Shown: positions 34,083-43,567 of the stretch, piece after piece
Position numbering within the stretch: the first letter of the stretch is position 1
Layout: each line of letters begins with the position of its first letter
Source: Halioglobus sp.
GTDB taxonomy: Bacteria > Pseudomonadota > Gammaproteobacteria > Pseudomonadales > Halieaceae
Length of the DNA: 64,000 bases
Reading direction: 5' to 3'
Assembly: GCA_020443345.1 (NCBI GenBank)
Contig: JAGRIH010000037.1
Span: 62,001 to 126,000 of the forward strand
Position numbers and translations under genes: made by a program
The notes under the pieces: model-generated
Told to the model about the DNA's origin: nothing
The model's database searches: none
What the model saw: only the letters and a program-made list of their open reading frames with translations

Positions 34083-35042
34083 TTATGCGGTTTGCGGACA
34101 CCGGCGAATATTGCTTGCCAGTCGCAGACCAAAGCGCAGTTCAGTATTGTCCCAGGGGGTAAAGCGCGGTAACTGCAGGATATCCGAGGTTATTCTGGAT
34201 GCTCCGGCAGCGGTCGACACCGCGGCGCGGTATCCCGCCGCTTCGACCATTTCAACGTGCTGTGCGCGATAGTCCTGCGCCGGCCGGCCGTTAGGGTAGG
34301 CAAACAGCGTTACGCTTTCATCCAGTATGTTCTCCAGGTCCGATCTGCTACCGGAAATTTCTTCCTGCGCGGTGTCCTCATCGAGGCTGGCGAGGATGGG
34401 ATGACTGCGGGTATGCGCACCAATCTGCATGCCGGCGGCGCGCATTTTGCGCACCTGATCCGTCGTCATCATGAGATCGTTCGGGCGGGAGCTCCGGCAA
34501 ATGTGCGACAGTTCTTCCGCCATTTCGAGACGCTTTCCGGGCGGCATATGCTTGAGTGCACCCAGTATGATGCTCATCGATTGTCGCTTCTGACTCCAGG
34601 TTTCTACACTGTAGCTAGCCAATCCTGACGCGGACAAATCCAGCGTCGATCGACTGGTATTTCGTATGGCCTCGGCGACGATGTCATTCCACATACACCC
34701 GCCGTCGAGAAAGCCCGTGGCAATGAAAAACGTAGCGCAAACCTCGTGTTTCAGCAGCAGAGGCAGGGCCACGGAAAAATTGTCGCGGTAGCCATCGTCG
34801 AATGTAATGGCTACGGCGCGAGCCGGGAGCGTGCCGCTCTGGAGTTGTTCCACCGCGGCATCCAGCGGCAGCACATTAAAAGAGCGGGTCAACCAGCGCA
34901 GAACGCTGTCAAACTTTCTGGCATCTGGTGCATCGTCGTGCAAGGGGTCGGGTTCGGCAAATACTCTGTGGAATATCAGGATTGAAAGCGCACCCGCCGC
35001 ACCGGCGGGGGACATTCTGTTGGCGACCAGTTTGGTTATCAT
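34083..35042 (-). CDS. Polysaccharide deacetylase (NodB-like)
   Basis: 319-residue CE4-type deacetylase. Motifs in order: LSILIFHRVF, AVAITFDDGYRDNF (metal-binding aspartates), ATFFIATGFLDGGCMWND, MQIGAHTRSHPIL (metal-binding histidines) and LFAYPNGRPAQDY. This is the second deacetylase of the window in addition to the DUF3473 type. No clear signal peptide is present. It is a single minus-strand gene between the O-ligase and the CapK-like gene, about 210 bases downstream of the latter. It may deacetylate amino sugars of the polymer. Confidence 0.85.
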   Translation of the reverse strand: MITKLVANRMSPAGAAGALSILIFHRVFAEPDPLHDDAPDARKFDSVLRWLTRSFNVLPLDAAVEQLQSGTLPARAVAITFDDGYRDNFSVALPLLLKHEVCATFFIATGFLDGGCMWNDIVAEAIRNTSRSTLDLSASGLASYSVETWSQKRQSMSIILGALKHMPPGKRLEMAEELSHICRSSRPNDLMMTTDQVRKMRAAGMQIGAHTRSHPILASLDEDTAQEEISGSRSDLENILDESVTLFAYPNGRPAQDYRAQHVEMVEAAGYRAAVSTAAGASRITSDILQLPRFTPWDNTELRFGLRLASNIRRCPQTA

Positions 35043-35255
35043 TTACACGCACTACCCGGCAGGCCGCTGGAAACGGCAGGATGTACCCTATTGATATCTA
35101 ACACCATGGCATGCCCCGTATTGACTCAACAGTACACCAGAATGACCGGTGACACGTCATCGGGGCGTGTGGTGACGGCTGCAACTTGCAGATGCGGGCT
35201 GTACCGTGGGAAACGGCCACCCGATTTGTTCACATCCTCTACCCGGGCTGCAGGC

Positions 35256-36617
35256 CTAAGGTGATCTTTCTTGTGCCACATGACTGACGACATAGCGAAA
35301 TTTACCGGATTTCTCACTCGCAATGGTCTGTACGAACTCTACCGTGACAGTCACTTCACTGCCCAGTCTCGCGCGGAATTGCCGCTCGATGGTGGATTGC
35401 AAATACGCCTTGTCCGCAGCGCCCGCAATGACGACAACCCGCGTGTGGTGTAGCGTTTCCTGCACAATCTTGAACTCTTCGACACCGGGCATATCGCGCA
35501 GTACGTAGATCAAGGCAAGCCCGTGCAGCAGCGTGCCGTCACAGGCCACCAGAAAGTCCGTCGTCCTGCCTTCCACCGCAGCCAGTACAGGCAATCCGCG
35601 CCCGCATGTACAGGGCTCGGGATCAACGACACCAATGTCTCCAGTGCGATAGCGTACAAACGGAAAATCCCGCGTGAACAGGTGCGTGACAACGATCTCT
35701 CCCGCCTGCCCGGGGGCGAGCACGGTGCCGGAGGGATCGACGATCTCCAGCACGATGTCCTCAGCCGTGATATGCATACGCCCGTGCGGACATTCATGCG
35801 CTATGAAGCCGGCGTCCCTGGCGCCGTAGCCATTGGCCACTGGACAGCCAAACACCGTGGAGATCACGTCACGCTGATGATCGTAAAGCCGCTCCGAGGT
35901 GACAAAAACGACTTTAATACCCAGCTTTGACAGGTCCTGACCACCGCGTAGCGCATGCTCGGCAATCACGCTCAGGGCGGAGGGATAACCAAAAAGCATT
36001 GCCGGTCTCACGGCCATTATTCGAGCCACAAAGCGGTCCAGGTTGTCGCCGGACATCTCGAAAGCCGACAGCAGTTGCGTGCGGAATATCTTGTCTCGCA
36101 GACCGCGGACCCGGTCCTGCGCCCCCAACTCGATCGGCGATCCCCAGACAACGATTTCAGCATCTCCGACATCGACATCCCACCATCGAGTGGCCCTGCG
36201 TTTGGCAGCGACATCATGACTCACCCGCTCTCGTCCCAGGTAAAATATCAGTGGTTCGCCGCTCGATCCCCCCGTGTTGAAGCGCTTGAGGCCATTTGCA
36301 TTGCGGGCCTGCAGCGTATCGTTATGCGCTCTGATACTGCGTTTATCCAGCAGGGGCAGTCGCTGCAGATCCGCTGTGCTGCTCACGGCGGTGGGGTCCA
36401 GGCCGCTATCGGCAAATAGCTTTTCATAATAAGGCACTGTAGTACCAATACGGTGCAGGAATCGCTGCAGGTTCGCAAGCTGCAGTTCTGCAATCCGGTT
36501 GGGCGACAGCCACTGGCTGCGTTCCATGGCCTTGTAGACTGCAATGGTATCGTGTCGCTTGAGCCTCTCGTGCAGCGGGAACAGCACAGCAGCGACCAAC
36601 TGCCGATAAATACTCAC
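35256..36617 (-). CDS. CapK/phenylacetate-CoA ligase-like adenylate-forming enzyme
   Basis: 453-residue ANL-superfamily protein close to CapK and phenylacetate-CoA ligases. Markers are FNTGGSSGEPLIFYLG (phosphate loop), ANGYGARDAGFIAHEC, FVRYRTGDIGVVD with the ATP-contacting RTGD, CTCGRGLPVL, and a late KSGKFRYVV with the family lysine. It probably activates a carboxylic acid for attachment to the polysaccharide. GTG 36617 overlaps the upstream glycosyltransferase stop (GTGA) and starts the homologous region. It is the last gene of the long core operon. Confidence 0.8.
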   Translation of the reverse strand: MSIYRQLVAAVLFPLHERLKRHDTIAVYKAMERSQWLSPNRIAELQLANLQRFLHRIGTTVPYYEKLFADSGLDPTAVSSTADLQRLPLLDKRSIRAHNDTLQARNANGLKRFNTGGSSGEPLIFYLGRERVSHDVAAKRRATRWWDVDVGDAEIVVWGSPIELGAQDRVRGLRDKIFRTQLLSAFEMSGDNLDRFVARIMAVRPAMLFGYPSALSVIAEHALRGGQDLSKLGIKVVFVTSERLYDHQRDVISTVFGCPVANGYGARDAGFIAHECPHGRMHITAEDIVLEIVDPSGTVLAPGQAGEIVVTHLFTRDFPFVRYRTGDIGVVDPEPCTCGRGLPVLAAVEGRTTDFLVACDGTLLHGLALIYVLRDMPGVEEFKIVQETLHHTRVVVIAGAADKAYLQSTIERQFRARLGSEVTVTVEFVQTIASEKSGKFRYVVSHVAQERSP

Positions 36618-37714
36618 AGAGCGGCCGCCCGCTGCTGGCAAACGACCTGCGCATACGCGTCCAGCCACTGGTTTCGAACCGAAGCCCAGGTATATTGTTC
36701 GACCTGAGCCAAGCCATTGGCGCGCAGTCGCTGTTGCAAAACGGTGTCATTGCGCAGGCGTAAAATAGCATCGGCGAGTTTGTCAGGGTCCTGTTGGGGC
36801 ACGAGTAACGCAGTCTCCTCGTGGGCGACGACATAGGGAACGCCGCCGACGTCTGTTGAAATGACCGGCACGGCACAGGACAGTGCCTCTATGATGGAGT
36901 TCGGCATATTGTCTACCAGGCTGGGATTCAACATCGCATCGGCGCGGGCATAAAGCGCCACGACAGCCTCGCGCTCCAGGCGCCCCTCGAACCGCACGGC
37001 CTGTTCCAGCCCTAGACTCCGTACAAGTCTGCGCAGGTATACCTCTTGTGGTCCACTCCCGGCGATGCGCAACTGCACGGCGCGCGATGTCTCGCGCACA
37101 CGCGCCAGCGCTCTGATCGCGGTTTCTATACCGTAAATCGCTTCCAGGTTGCGGGTAATCACGAGCGTGTAGCGTTTGTTTTCGCGTGCGCCATGTTGCG
37201 GCCTGAATACGCTGCGATCGACGATATTGGGGATCACCCGAACCGTCTGTCCGAAACCGGCAAATACGGCCTCCAGATAACCCGAAGGTACAACCACTAA
37301 AGCCGCCTTTTGCAGCGACGGCCACACCCGGTTGAAGGAGCGCTGAAAATACGCCTGTGCCTCTCCGCCACGATAGTTGACGATCACGGGCATTTTTCGC
37401 AACCAGGCAATCCACAGCACCGGAGCGGCATATAGCTGCCACGACCAACCGGAGTTTGCCATCAGGTGGATCACATCGACACGACCAGTCAACCGCCACA
37501 CCGCAAGCAGATAGGGGACCAGACGAAAGAGCGCCCGCAATAGCGGCACTCGCGAAACCCAGCGGGGACGGCAGGGCGCGTTCGTTGCCACCTGTTTCAC
37601 GTGTACCCCGTCGGCCGCCAACAGCGCCGCCAACTGACGGGTTTGCATTGCCATCCCGCCATTGGGCGGGGGCACTGGACCCACCAGCCCCAGGCGCAAA
37701 TCAGCGGGCTTCAC
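36614..37714 (-). CDS. GT4-like glycosyltransferase
   Basis: 366-residue GT-B enzyme. The N-terminal glycine-rich GLVGPVPPPNGGMAMQTRQL and the donor-site elements VRVIPNIVDRSVFRP, LRIAGSGPQ and NPSLVDNMPNSIIEALSC are classic GT4 features, with the E-x7-E-type glutamate in SIIEALSC. The GTG start overlaps the stop of the preceding glycosyltransferase and has a GAGGGG site. It should add one sugar of the repeat unit on the cytoplasmic face. Confidence 0.85.
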   Translation of the reverse strand: MKPADLRLGLVGPVPPPNGGMAMQTRQLAALLAADGVHVKQVATNAPCRPRWVSRVPLLRALFRLVPYLLAVWRLTGRVDVIHLMANSGWSWQLYAAPVLWIAWLRKMPVIVNYRGGEAQAYFQRSFNRVWPSLQKAALVVVPSGYLEAVFAGFGQTVRVIPNIVDRSVFRPQHGARENKRYTLVITRNLEAIYGIETAIRALARVRETSRAVQLRIAGSGPQEVYLRRLVRSLGLEQAVRFEGRLEREAVVALYARADAMLNPSLVDNMPNSIIEALSCAVPVISTDVGGVPYVVAHEETALLVPQQDPDKLADAILRLRNDTVLQQRLRANGLAQVEQYTWASVRNQWLDAYAQVVCQQRAAAL

Positions 37715-38925
37715 AACAACCCCTCATAGATCGGCCGATAGCGGCCGACGCTGGCCTCCCAGCTGCGTTCCCGTTCGACGTAGGCCCGCCCGCGCTCGCG
37801 CATGCCCCGCCACTGGTCACGATTGGCAATCAGTTCACTGACGGCAGCGACCAGCGTCACGGGGTCTCCCGCCTTGAACAGCACACCGGTATCTCCATCG
37901 CGAATCAGTTCGCGGTGACCGCCGACATCGGACGCCGCCACCAGGCGGCCCTGGGCCATTGCTTCGAGCGGCTTGAGAGGTGTCACCAGTTCGGTCAGGC
38001 GCATTGTCATACGCGGATAGACGAATATGTCCACGAGGTTGTAATAATCCCGCACTCGGTCGTGCGGCACGCGCCCGGTGAAGGTTACCGCGCGCTGCAG
38101 CCGCAGCCTGGCAATCTCCCGCTGCAGTCGCCCCTCTTCCGGACCACCGCCCACCAGCAGGACATGCACATTGGGGTTGGCGGCAAGCAACGTCGGCAGG
38201 GCTTGCAACAGCAGCGGTATACCTTCATAGGCGTAGAATGATCCGATAAATCCCAAAACCACTTTGCCGGCAAGTCCCAACGCGTCCAACAGCGCGGGAT
38301 TCGGGTCGCCACCACAGGTAAACCCCTGCGTATCCACCGCGTTGGGAATCACCGCGACCTTGTCGGCATCGACCCCGCGCCCGACGATATCATTGCGCAG
38401 GCCCTCGCAGATGGTCGTCACCGCATCGGCCCGGCGAAACACCCGCGTCTCCAACGATCTGGTCAGGCGGTAGCGCAGCCCCCATTCCGAACTGGTGCCG
38501 TGATCCACTGCCGCATCTTCCCAGAAGGCGCGGCACTCGTACACCAGGGGCAGGCCGCAGCGCCGCGCCACGCGCAGCGCCGCCAGGCCGTTGAGCGCCG
38601 GCGAGTGCGCGTGCAGAATATCGGGCTTTTCCCGCGCCACCACCTGCTGCAGACGCCGCGCCAGCGTGTCGACCACTTGCAGCTGGTTCAGCACCGGCAG
38701 TGAACCGAGCAGCGACCCGGTGTGCGGCGTGCGGTAGAAATGCAGGCCGTCGACTGTCTCCTCCAGGGCGGCGCTGCCGCGCCGGGCGCCGTCGTGCTGC
38801 TTCAGGCCGGTCACATGGCAGGTCTCCCAGCCCATGCGCCGCTGCTGTTCGAGTATATTGCGGGTGCGGAAAGTGTAGCCGCTGTGCAGGGGGATGGAGT
38901 GATCCAGTACGTGAAGAATGCGCAT
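37711..38925 (-). CDS. XrtA/PEP-CTERM-associated glycosyltransferase (Daro_2409 type)
   Basis: 404-residue GT4-type enzyme that matches the exosortase A-associated Daro_2409 family (TIGR04063 type). MRILHVLDHSIPLHSGYTFR at the N-terminus is diagnostic; later come DILHAHSPALNGLAALRVAR, VAVIPNAVDTQGF, LGFIGSFYAYEG and RLTELVTPLKPLEAMAQGR. ATG 38925 is used because homology starts there; the open frame further upstream only shadows the amidotransferase gene. It follows that gene by 8 bases in the core operon. Confidence 0.9.
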   Translation of the reverse strand: MRILHVLDHSIPLHSGYTFRTRNILEQQRRMGWETCHVTGLKQHDGARRGSAALEETVDGLHFYRTPHTGSLLGSLPVLNQLQVVDTLARRLQQVVAREKPDILHAHSPALNGLAALRVARRCGLPLVYECRAFWEDAAVDHGTSSEWGLRYRLTRSLETRVFRRADAVTTICEGLRNDIVGRGVDADKVAVIPNAVDTQGFTCGGDPNPALLDALGLAGKVVLGFIGSFYAYEGIPLLLQALPTLLAANPNVHVLLVGGGPEEGRLQREIARLRLQRAVTFTGRVPHDRVRDYYNLVDIFVYPRMTMRLTELVTPLKPLEAMAQGRLVAASDVGGHRELIRDGDTGVLFKAGDPVTLVAAVSELIANRDQWRGMRERGRAYVERERSWEASVGRYRPIYEGLL

Positions 38926-38933
38926 ATACGCCG

Positions 38934-40838
38934 CTATCCCAAGGCAAAATCGTCGTTCTTGATCGCTGCCTGAAACATCAGCAGGGACCACAGCGGCGCG
39001 CTGTACTCGCGCCGGCCGGACTGGTGATCCGAGACCAGTTGTTCCAGATAACGCTGGTTGAACAGGCCGGTGTCGGCCAGCCCCCCGTCGACGATGGTAC
39101 TGCGCAAGCGCTCTTTCAGGGGTCCACGAAACCACTTGCCGAGCGGCACGCCAAAGCCCATTTTCGGCCGGTACAGCACATCCCGGGGCAGGTGTGGCTC
39201 CAGCGATTTCTTGAGCAGGTACTTGCCCTCCTGCCCGCGCAGCTTGTAGTGCGGCGCGATGCCCGACACCCACTCCACCAGTTGGTGGTCCAGCAGCGGC
39301 ACCCGCACCTCCAGTGAGTGCGCCATGCTGGCCCGGTCCACCTTGGTGAGAATGTCACCCACCAGGTAGGTCTTCATGTCCAGGTACTGGATCAGCGACA
39401 GCGGATCGTCGGTGGGGCTGCGTGCGGCGTGATAGTCAAACACGTCCTGTGCCGCGTATCCCTGTAGCTCGCGCTGCAAACCATCGCTGAACATGGCGCG
39501 CCGCTGCGCGGCGGAGGTGAGGGAGACCGAGTGCAGATAGGCTTCGACGGAGTTGCGCGCCAGCGATTCGAAGGTCGTTTTCGCTCGCAACACCCGCGGC
39601 GCCCAGTCGGCCTTGGGATAGAGCCGCCCCAGGGTGCCAAACAGGGGGCGGCGCAGGGCCAGCGGCAAGCGCGAGCGCAGGCGCTCCTCGTTCATATGCC
39701 AGCGGTAGCGGCGGTAACCCGCCAGATTCTCGTCCCCGCCGTCGCCGGACAGGGCGACGGTGACCCGCTCCCGGGCCAGTTGGCACACGCGATAGGTGGG
39801 TATGGCCGAGCTGTCGGCGTAGGGTTCGTCGTAGAGGTCCGCCAGCGTGTCCAGCAGGTCGAAGTCGTCGCTGCCCACCGTTTTTTCCAGGTGGTTGGTG
39901 CGGTAGCGCACGGCCACCTGACGCGCATATTCCGTCTCGTTGAACTGTTGCACATCAAAGCCGATGGCACAGGTATTGACCGGCTCGCCCTGCAACTGGG
40001 CCATCATCGCCACCACCGCACTGGAATCAACGCCGCCCGACAAAAAGGCACCCAGCGGCACCTCCGCCACCATGCGAATGCGGACGGCCTCGCGCATCCT
40101 CTCCACCAGTTCCGCGCACAGTGCTGCCTCGGTTGCCGCCCCCCCGGGCGCCGCAAACGGGATATCCCAGTACTGGCGCGGTGCGGGCGCCGGCTTGCCC
40201 CGCTGCAGCAGCAGGGTGTGGCCGGGAGACAGCTTGTAGACATCGCGATAAATCGTTTTCGGCTCGGGGATATAGCCCAGCGCAAAATAGTCCTCGACGG
40301 CGCGCGGCTCCAGCTTGCGCGCCAGCGCCGGATGCACCTTGAGTGCCTTGAGTTCGGAGCCGAACAGAACTTGGCCGCCGGGCAGCAGGCTGTAAAAAAG
40401 CGGCTTGATACCCAGCCGGTCGCGCGCCAGAAACAGGGACTGCGCCCGCCGGTCGTACAGCGCAAAGGCGAACATGCCGCGAAACCGGGTGACGCAGGCC
40501 TCGCCCCAGGCCTGCCAGGCGTAGAGGATGACTTCCGTGTCGCAGTGGGTGCGGAAGCGGTAGCCCCGGTCGGCCAGCTCCGCGGCCAGCTCGCGGAAGT
40601 TGTAGATTTCACCGTTGTAGACCACGCACAGGTTGCCGTCCGCGCTGCGCATGGGCTGCTGGCCCGCGGACAGATCGATAATCGACAACCGGCGGTGAGC
40701 CAAAGCGACGCCCGGCTCGACAAATTCGCCGCCCTCGTCCGGGCCCCGGTGAAACTGTACCCGGTTCATCCGGCCGAGCACCTCCCGGTCGATGGCCGCG
40801 CTGCCGTTCAGGTCGAAAATTCCCGCAATGCCACACAT
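38934..40838 (-). CDS. XrtA-associated amidotransferase 1 (asparagine-synthase type)
   Basis: 634-residue glutamine-dependent amidotransferase of the exosortase A type (TIGR03108). It begins MCGIAGIFD, so the catalytic Cys2 of the glutaminase is intact, followed by RGPDEGGEF and NGEIYNFRELAAEL. The synthase domain has the PP-loop FLSGGVDSSAVVAMM and SGDGGDENLAGYRRY. It would make an amide on a carboxylated sugar, such as the TviB product, or on another carboxylate of the polymer. This contrasts with the cysteine-less relative at 9.2 kb. It sits between two glycosyltransferase genes. Confidence 0.93.
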   Translation of the reverse strand: MCGIAGIFDLNGSAAIDREVLGRMNRVQFHRGPDEGGEFVEPGVALAHRRLSIIDLSAGQQPMRSADGNLCVVYNGEIYNFRELAAELADRGYRFRTHCDTEVILYAWQAWGEACVTRFRGMFAFALYDRRAQSLFLARDRLGIKPLFYSLLPGGQVLFGSELKALKVHPALARKLEPRAVEDYFALGYIPEPKTIYRDVYKLSPGHTLLLQRGKPAPAPRQYWDIPFAAPGGAATEAALCAELVERMREAVRIRMVAEVPLGAFLSGGVDSSAVVAMMAQLQGEPVNTCAIGFDVQQFNETEYARQVAVRYRTNHLEKTVGSDDFDLLDTLADLYDEPYADSSAIPTYRVCQLARERVTVALSGDGGDENLAGYRRYRWHMNEERLRSRLPLALRRPLFGTLGRLYPKADWAPRVLRAKTTFESLARNSVEAYLHSVSLTSAAQRRAMFSDGLQRELQGYAAQDVFDYHAARSPTDDPLSLIQYLDMKTYLVGDILTKVDRASMAHSLEVRVPLLDHQLVEWVSGIAPHYKLRGQEGKYLLKKSLEPHLPRDVLYRPKMGFGVPLGKWFRGPLKERLRSTIVDGGLADTGLFNQRYLEQLVSDHQSGRREYSAPLWSLLMFQAAIKNDDFALG

Positions 40839-40841
40839 GCT

Positions 40842-42020
40842 CTAGGCGACATCCCTCAGGTCAGTTTGAGTTTTCGCGTCCAGTACCCGGTCGTATACCG
40901 CCAGGTAAGCCGCGACACAGTTGTCCCAGTCAAAGCGCCGGCAAACGCGCTCGCGGGCATTGGCTCCCAGGCACCGGCGCTGAGTGGGGCTGGCCAGCAG
41001 GGCCGTCAGCGCGCGCGCCAGTGCCCCGGGATCCCCCGCCGCCACCAGCGAGCCGTTGAAGCCCGGCTCCACCAGTTCAGTATTGCCGCCCACCGCCGTG
41101 GCGATCACCGGCAGACCCGCAGCCATGGCTTCGAGTACCGTGTTGGATACGCCCTCGCTGAGGGACGGCAGCACGAAGATATCCATTGCCGCCAGCAGCG
41201 CGGGCACATCGTCGCGCTCGCCCGGCATCCAGGTTATCGCTTCGAGGCCGAGTGCGTGCACCAGTGCCTGCAGCTCGGCGCACAGCGGGCCGTCGCCGAC
41301 GACAACCAGATGCACCCGCGCCGCCAGCGCGGGACTTTCCCTGCGCAGCAGCGCCACCGCCCGCAACAGGCAGGTCTGGTCCTTTACCGGTGACAGGCGG
41401 CCCACGGTGCCGATCACCAGCCGGTCCTGCACGGCGCTCCAGGCAGCGGGCAGCGGGTCGGCGGCAGCTTGGTCGCCGGGACGGAAGCGCTGGTGATCCA
41501 CGCCGTTGTAGATCTGGTCTACCCTGGATGCGGGCACCTGCACCGTGTCGAGCAGCCACTGCTCGAGATCCGCGCTGACCACCACATAGTGATCGATCAG
41601 GCGCCGCATGAACCTGCGCAGTGCCAGGTAGCGGGGGTTGGTGCCGTGCAGGTCGTTCACATCGCGGCCGTGTTCGCCGTGCACCCGCCTCACCCGGGGC
41701 AGGCCGATGCTGCACAACTGTGCCTCCAGCGCCGCCAGGTTGCGGCTGTGAATGACCGCGGGGCGCAGCCGCCACAGGGTGCGCCACAGGCGCCAGTAAA
41801 AGAGCGCATCGTGGCCCTCGCGCTTGTGCAGTTGGATGATCTCCACTCCCGGCGCGGTTATCCTGCCGGCAAAGTCATCGGCATCGGCGATACAGACGAT
41901 GGCGTGGCGATAGCGCTGCGGCGGGCAGCGATTGATGATGTTGACCAGGCCGTTTTCCAGCCCGCCGATGCGCAGTGCATAGATGATGTGTGCCACCAGC
42001 GGCGGCTGCCGCGCGGTCAT
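40842..42020 (-). CDS. XrtA-associated sugar transferase 2 (TIGR03088 type)
   Basis: 392-residue GT4-like enzyme characteristic of exosortase A loci. Motifs: VAHIIYALRIGGLENGLVNI at the N-terminus, VIHSRNLAALEAQL, VRRVHGEHGRD, VDQIYNGVDHQRFRPG, and FVLPSLSEGVSNTVLEAMA with the donor-binding glutamates. ATG 42020 overlaps the xrtA stop (ATGA), tying its translation to the exosortase. It is expected to extend the lipid-linked repeat unit. Confidence 0.92.
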   Translation of the reverse strand: MTARQPPLVAHIIYALRIGGLENGLVNIINRCPPQRYRHAIVCIADADDFAGRITAPGVEIIQLHKREGHDALFYWRLWRTLWRLRPAVIHSRNLAALEAQLCSIGLPRVRRVHGEHGRDVNDLHGTNPRYLALRRFMRRLIDHYVVVSADLEQWLLDTVQVPASRVDQIYNGVDHQRFRPGDQAAADPLPAAWSAVQDRLVIGTVGRLSPVKDQTCLLRAVALLRRESPALAARVHLVVVGDGPLCAELQALVHALGLEAITWMPGERDDVPALLAAMDIFVLPSLSEGVSNTVLEAMAAGLPVIATAVGGNTELVEPGFNGSLVAAGDPGALARALTALLASPTQRRCLGANARERVCRRFDWDNCVAAYLAVYDRVLDAKTQTDLRDVA

Positions 42021-43567
42021 CGCGGCGCACTCTGTGCAGGTGCGTCGAGAGCGGCATCCAGCGCAGCGCAGCCCTCATGCAGAAAAGCCTGCAGCAACTG
42101 CGCTGCCGCCTCCGGCACATCCGTCGACGGCGCCGCCAGTACGATCCGGTACAGCGTGCCATCGCCCCAACCCAGCGCGGCCGCCGCCTGCAACAGTTTG
42201 CCCAGGTACTCGTTGGCCGTGTAGCTGCCGGCCACCCGGTACCAGGACCAGACCAGCAGGCGCGCGCTGCCGGTAGCGCGCACCAGGACAGCCTGGCGCA
42301 CCGGCACACGGCGGGCGCCGAGCTGTACCGGCACCGTGTCCTGTGCCACGATGCGCCAGGCGCTGCGACGCTCCACCAGATCATCGACGCTGCCCACCAC
42401 ATCGCCATCCAGCGGCCCCTCGGGATACTGCACATAGAGGCCCAGGACCCGCTCCCCGCGGCGATAGAAAGCCGTGCTGTCGCCGCGGACCACGCTGCCG
42501 GGGCGCCAGGCCCAGGCCGCCTGCTCATCGCGGGCGAAGTCACCCAAGCGCGGTGGCAGCACGACGGCGCTGTCGCCCGTCCCGGCGCCGCCCCCGCTCA
42601 GGGCCAGTGCCAGCAGTGGCCAGAGTGCCGCCAGCGACAGGCACAGCAGCAGCGCTCTGGTCAGCGGAGCGGCGGTGGCAGAGCGGGCCGGCCCGGGCGC
42701 CGGCACCGCAGCGCCCGGGCCGGGATCCCGCTCCCGGAAAAATGCGCCGACCCAGAATAGCAAAAATATCACCAGGCCGAAAAACACCCAGCCATAGATG
42801 AGGTGATCCACCCCGGTGGCGATGGTCATATCACTGAGGTGTCCCAGCATGACGATGATATAGGCGCGCAGGCTGTTGGCGATGATCGGCACGATAATAG
42901 AGGCCAGAACGAACAGCAGCCGCCGCCACAGGCTGCGGTAGGTCAGGTAGGCGTACAGCACCCCCAGGGTCAGCGAGGCGATCAGATACCGCGAGCCGCT
43001 GCAGGCCTCCACCACCGACCAGTTGCCGGTGGGCAGTGTAAAGTACAGCCCCTCCCGGTAGACGGGTATGCCGGTGTGCTGGATCAGCCAGACCGTCGAG
43101 GTGGCGGTAAACTCCATCAGCGGCGGAATCAGCGCCTCGCCCATGGGTACGGCGAAAAACAGGAACAACAGGGGGAAGGCCAAAACGCGGCCCAGGTCGT
43201 GCCCCAGCACCGCCCACGCCGTGACGATCGCCATGCCGACCATGGCCAGCTGCTGTACCACCAGCACGTCCACCAGGTGGGCCACCAGCCAGGTGAACCC
43301 GAGGGGCAGCAACAGCAGTGCGACCAGCGGCGCGGGCCTGGCGCTGCGCCCGCGCAGGTCAAGACGCCTGTCCCAGACCAGCCACAGCACGATCGGCACG
43401 ATCAGAAAGCCGTGGGCATAGGTTTCGGAGCGCAACCAGATAGCCACCACCGAAGCCGTGGTCTGGTAATACACCAGCAGCAGGACCACACAGCCCAGGG
43501 TCGCCGCCCAGAGGTTGCGGCGAACCGGGGCGGACAGACCCGCAACGTCGGCGCGTGTCTCAGGCAC
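42017..43567 (-). CDS. xrtA: Exosortase A (XrtA) with fused EpsI domain
   Basis: 516-residue inner-membrane cysteine protease/transpeptidase that processes PEP-CTERM proteins. About eight helices carry the catalytic set: Cys189 in VEACSGSRYL, Arg234 in ANSLRAY and His255 in GVDHLIYGW. From about residue 310 a helix (ALLLCLSLAALWPLLALAL) leads into an EpsI-type periplasmic domain with VVGSVDDLVERRS and SWYRVAG. The GTG at 43567 overlaps the previous gene by 8 bases and fits the family N-terminus; longer reading into that gene is not supported. Its in-window cargo is the PEP-CTERM protein at 5.8-6.8 kb. Confidence 0.95.
   Translation of the reverse strand: MPETRADVAGLSAPVRRNLWAATLGCVVLLLVYYQTTASVVAIWLRSETYAHGFLIVPIVLWLVWDRRLDLRGRSARPAPLVALLLLPLGFTWLVAHLVDVLVVQQLAMVGMAIVTAWAVLGHDLGRVLAFPLLFLFFAVPMGEALIPPLMEFTATSTVWLIQHTGIPVYREGLYFTLPTGNWSVVEACSGSRYLIASLTLGVLYAYLTYRSLWRRLLFVLASIIVPIIANSLRAYIIVMLGHLSDMTIATGVDHLIYGWVFFGLVIFLLFWVGAFFRERDPGPGAAVPAPGPARSATAAPLTRALLLCLSLAALWPLLALALSGGGAGTGDSAVVLPPRLGDFARDEQAAWAWRPGSVVRGDSTAFYRRGERVLGLYVQYPEGPLDGDVVGSVDDLVERRSAWRIVAQDTVPVQLGARRVPVRQAVLVRATGSARLLVWSWYRVAGSYTANEYLGKLLQAAAALGWGDGTLYRIVLAAPSTDVPEAAAQLLQAFLHEGCAALDAALDAPAQSAPR

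Noticed and set aside
38926-39273. N-terminal extension of the Daro_2409-type glycosyltransferase
   Set aside because: The extra 116 residues lie in another frame of the amidotransferase gene and have no homology pattern; the family N-terminus begins at ATG 38925.
39531-41393. Long open plus-strand frame opposite the amidotransferase and sugar transferase 2 genes
   Set aside because: Its translation is rich in Arg, Gln and His without any domain, while both minus-strand genes are unmistakable; it is an antisense shadow in GC-rich DNA.
42017-43567. XrtA-EpsI fusion as a novelty
   Set aside because: A C-terminal EpsI domain is common in exosortase A proteins.
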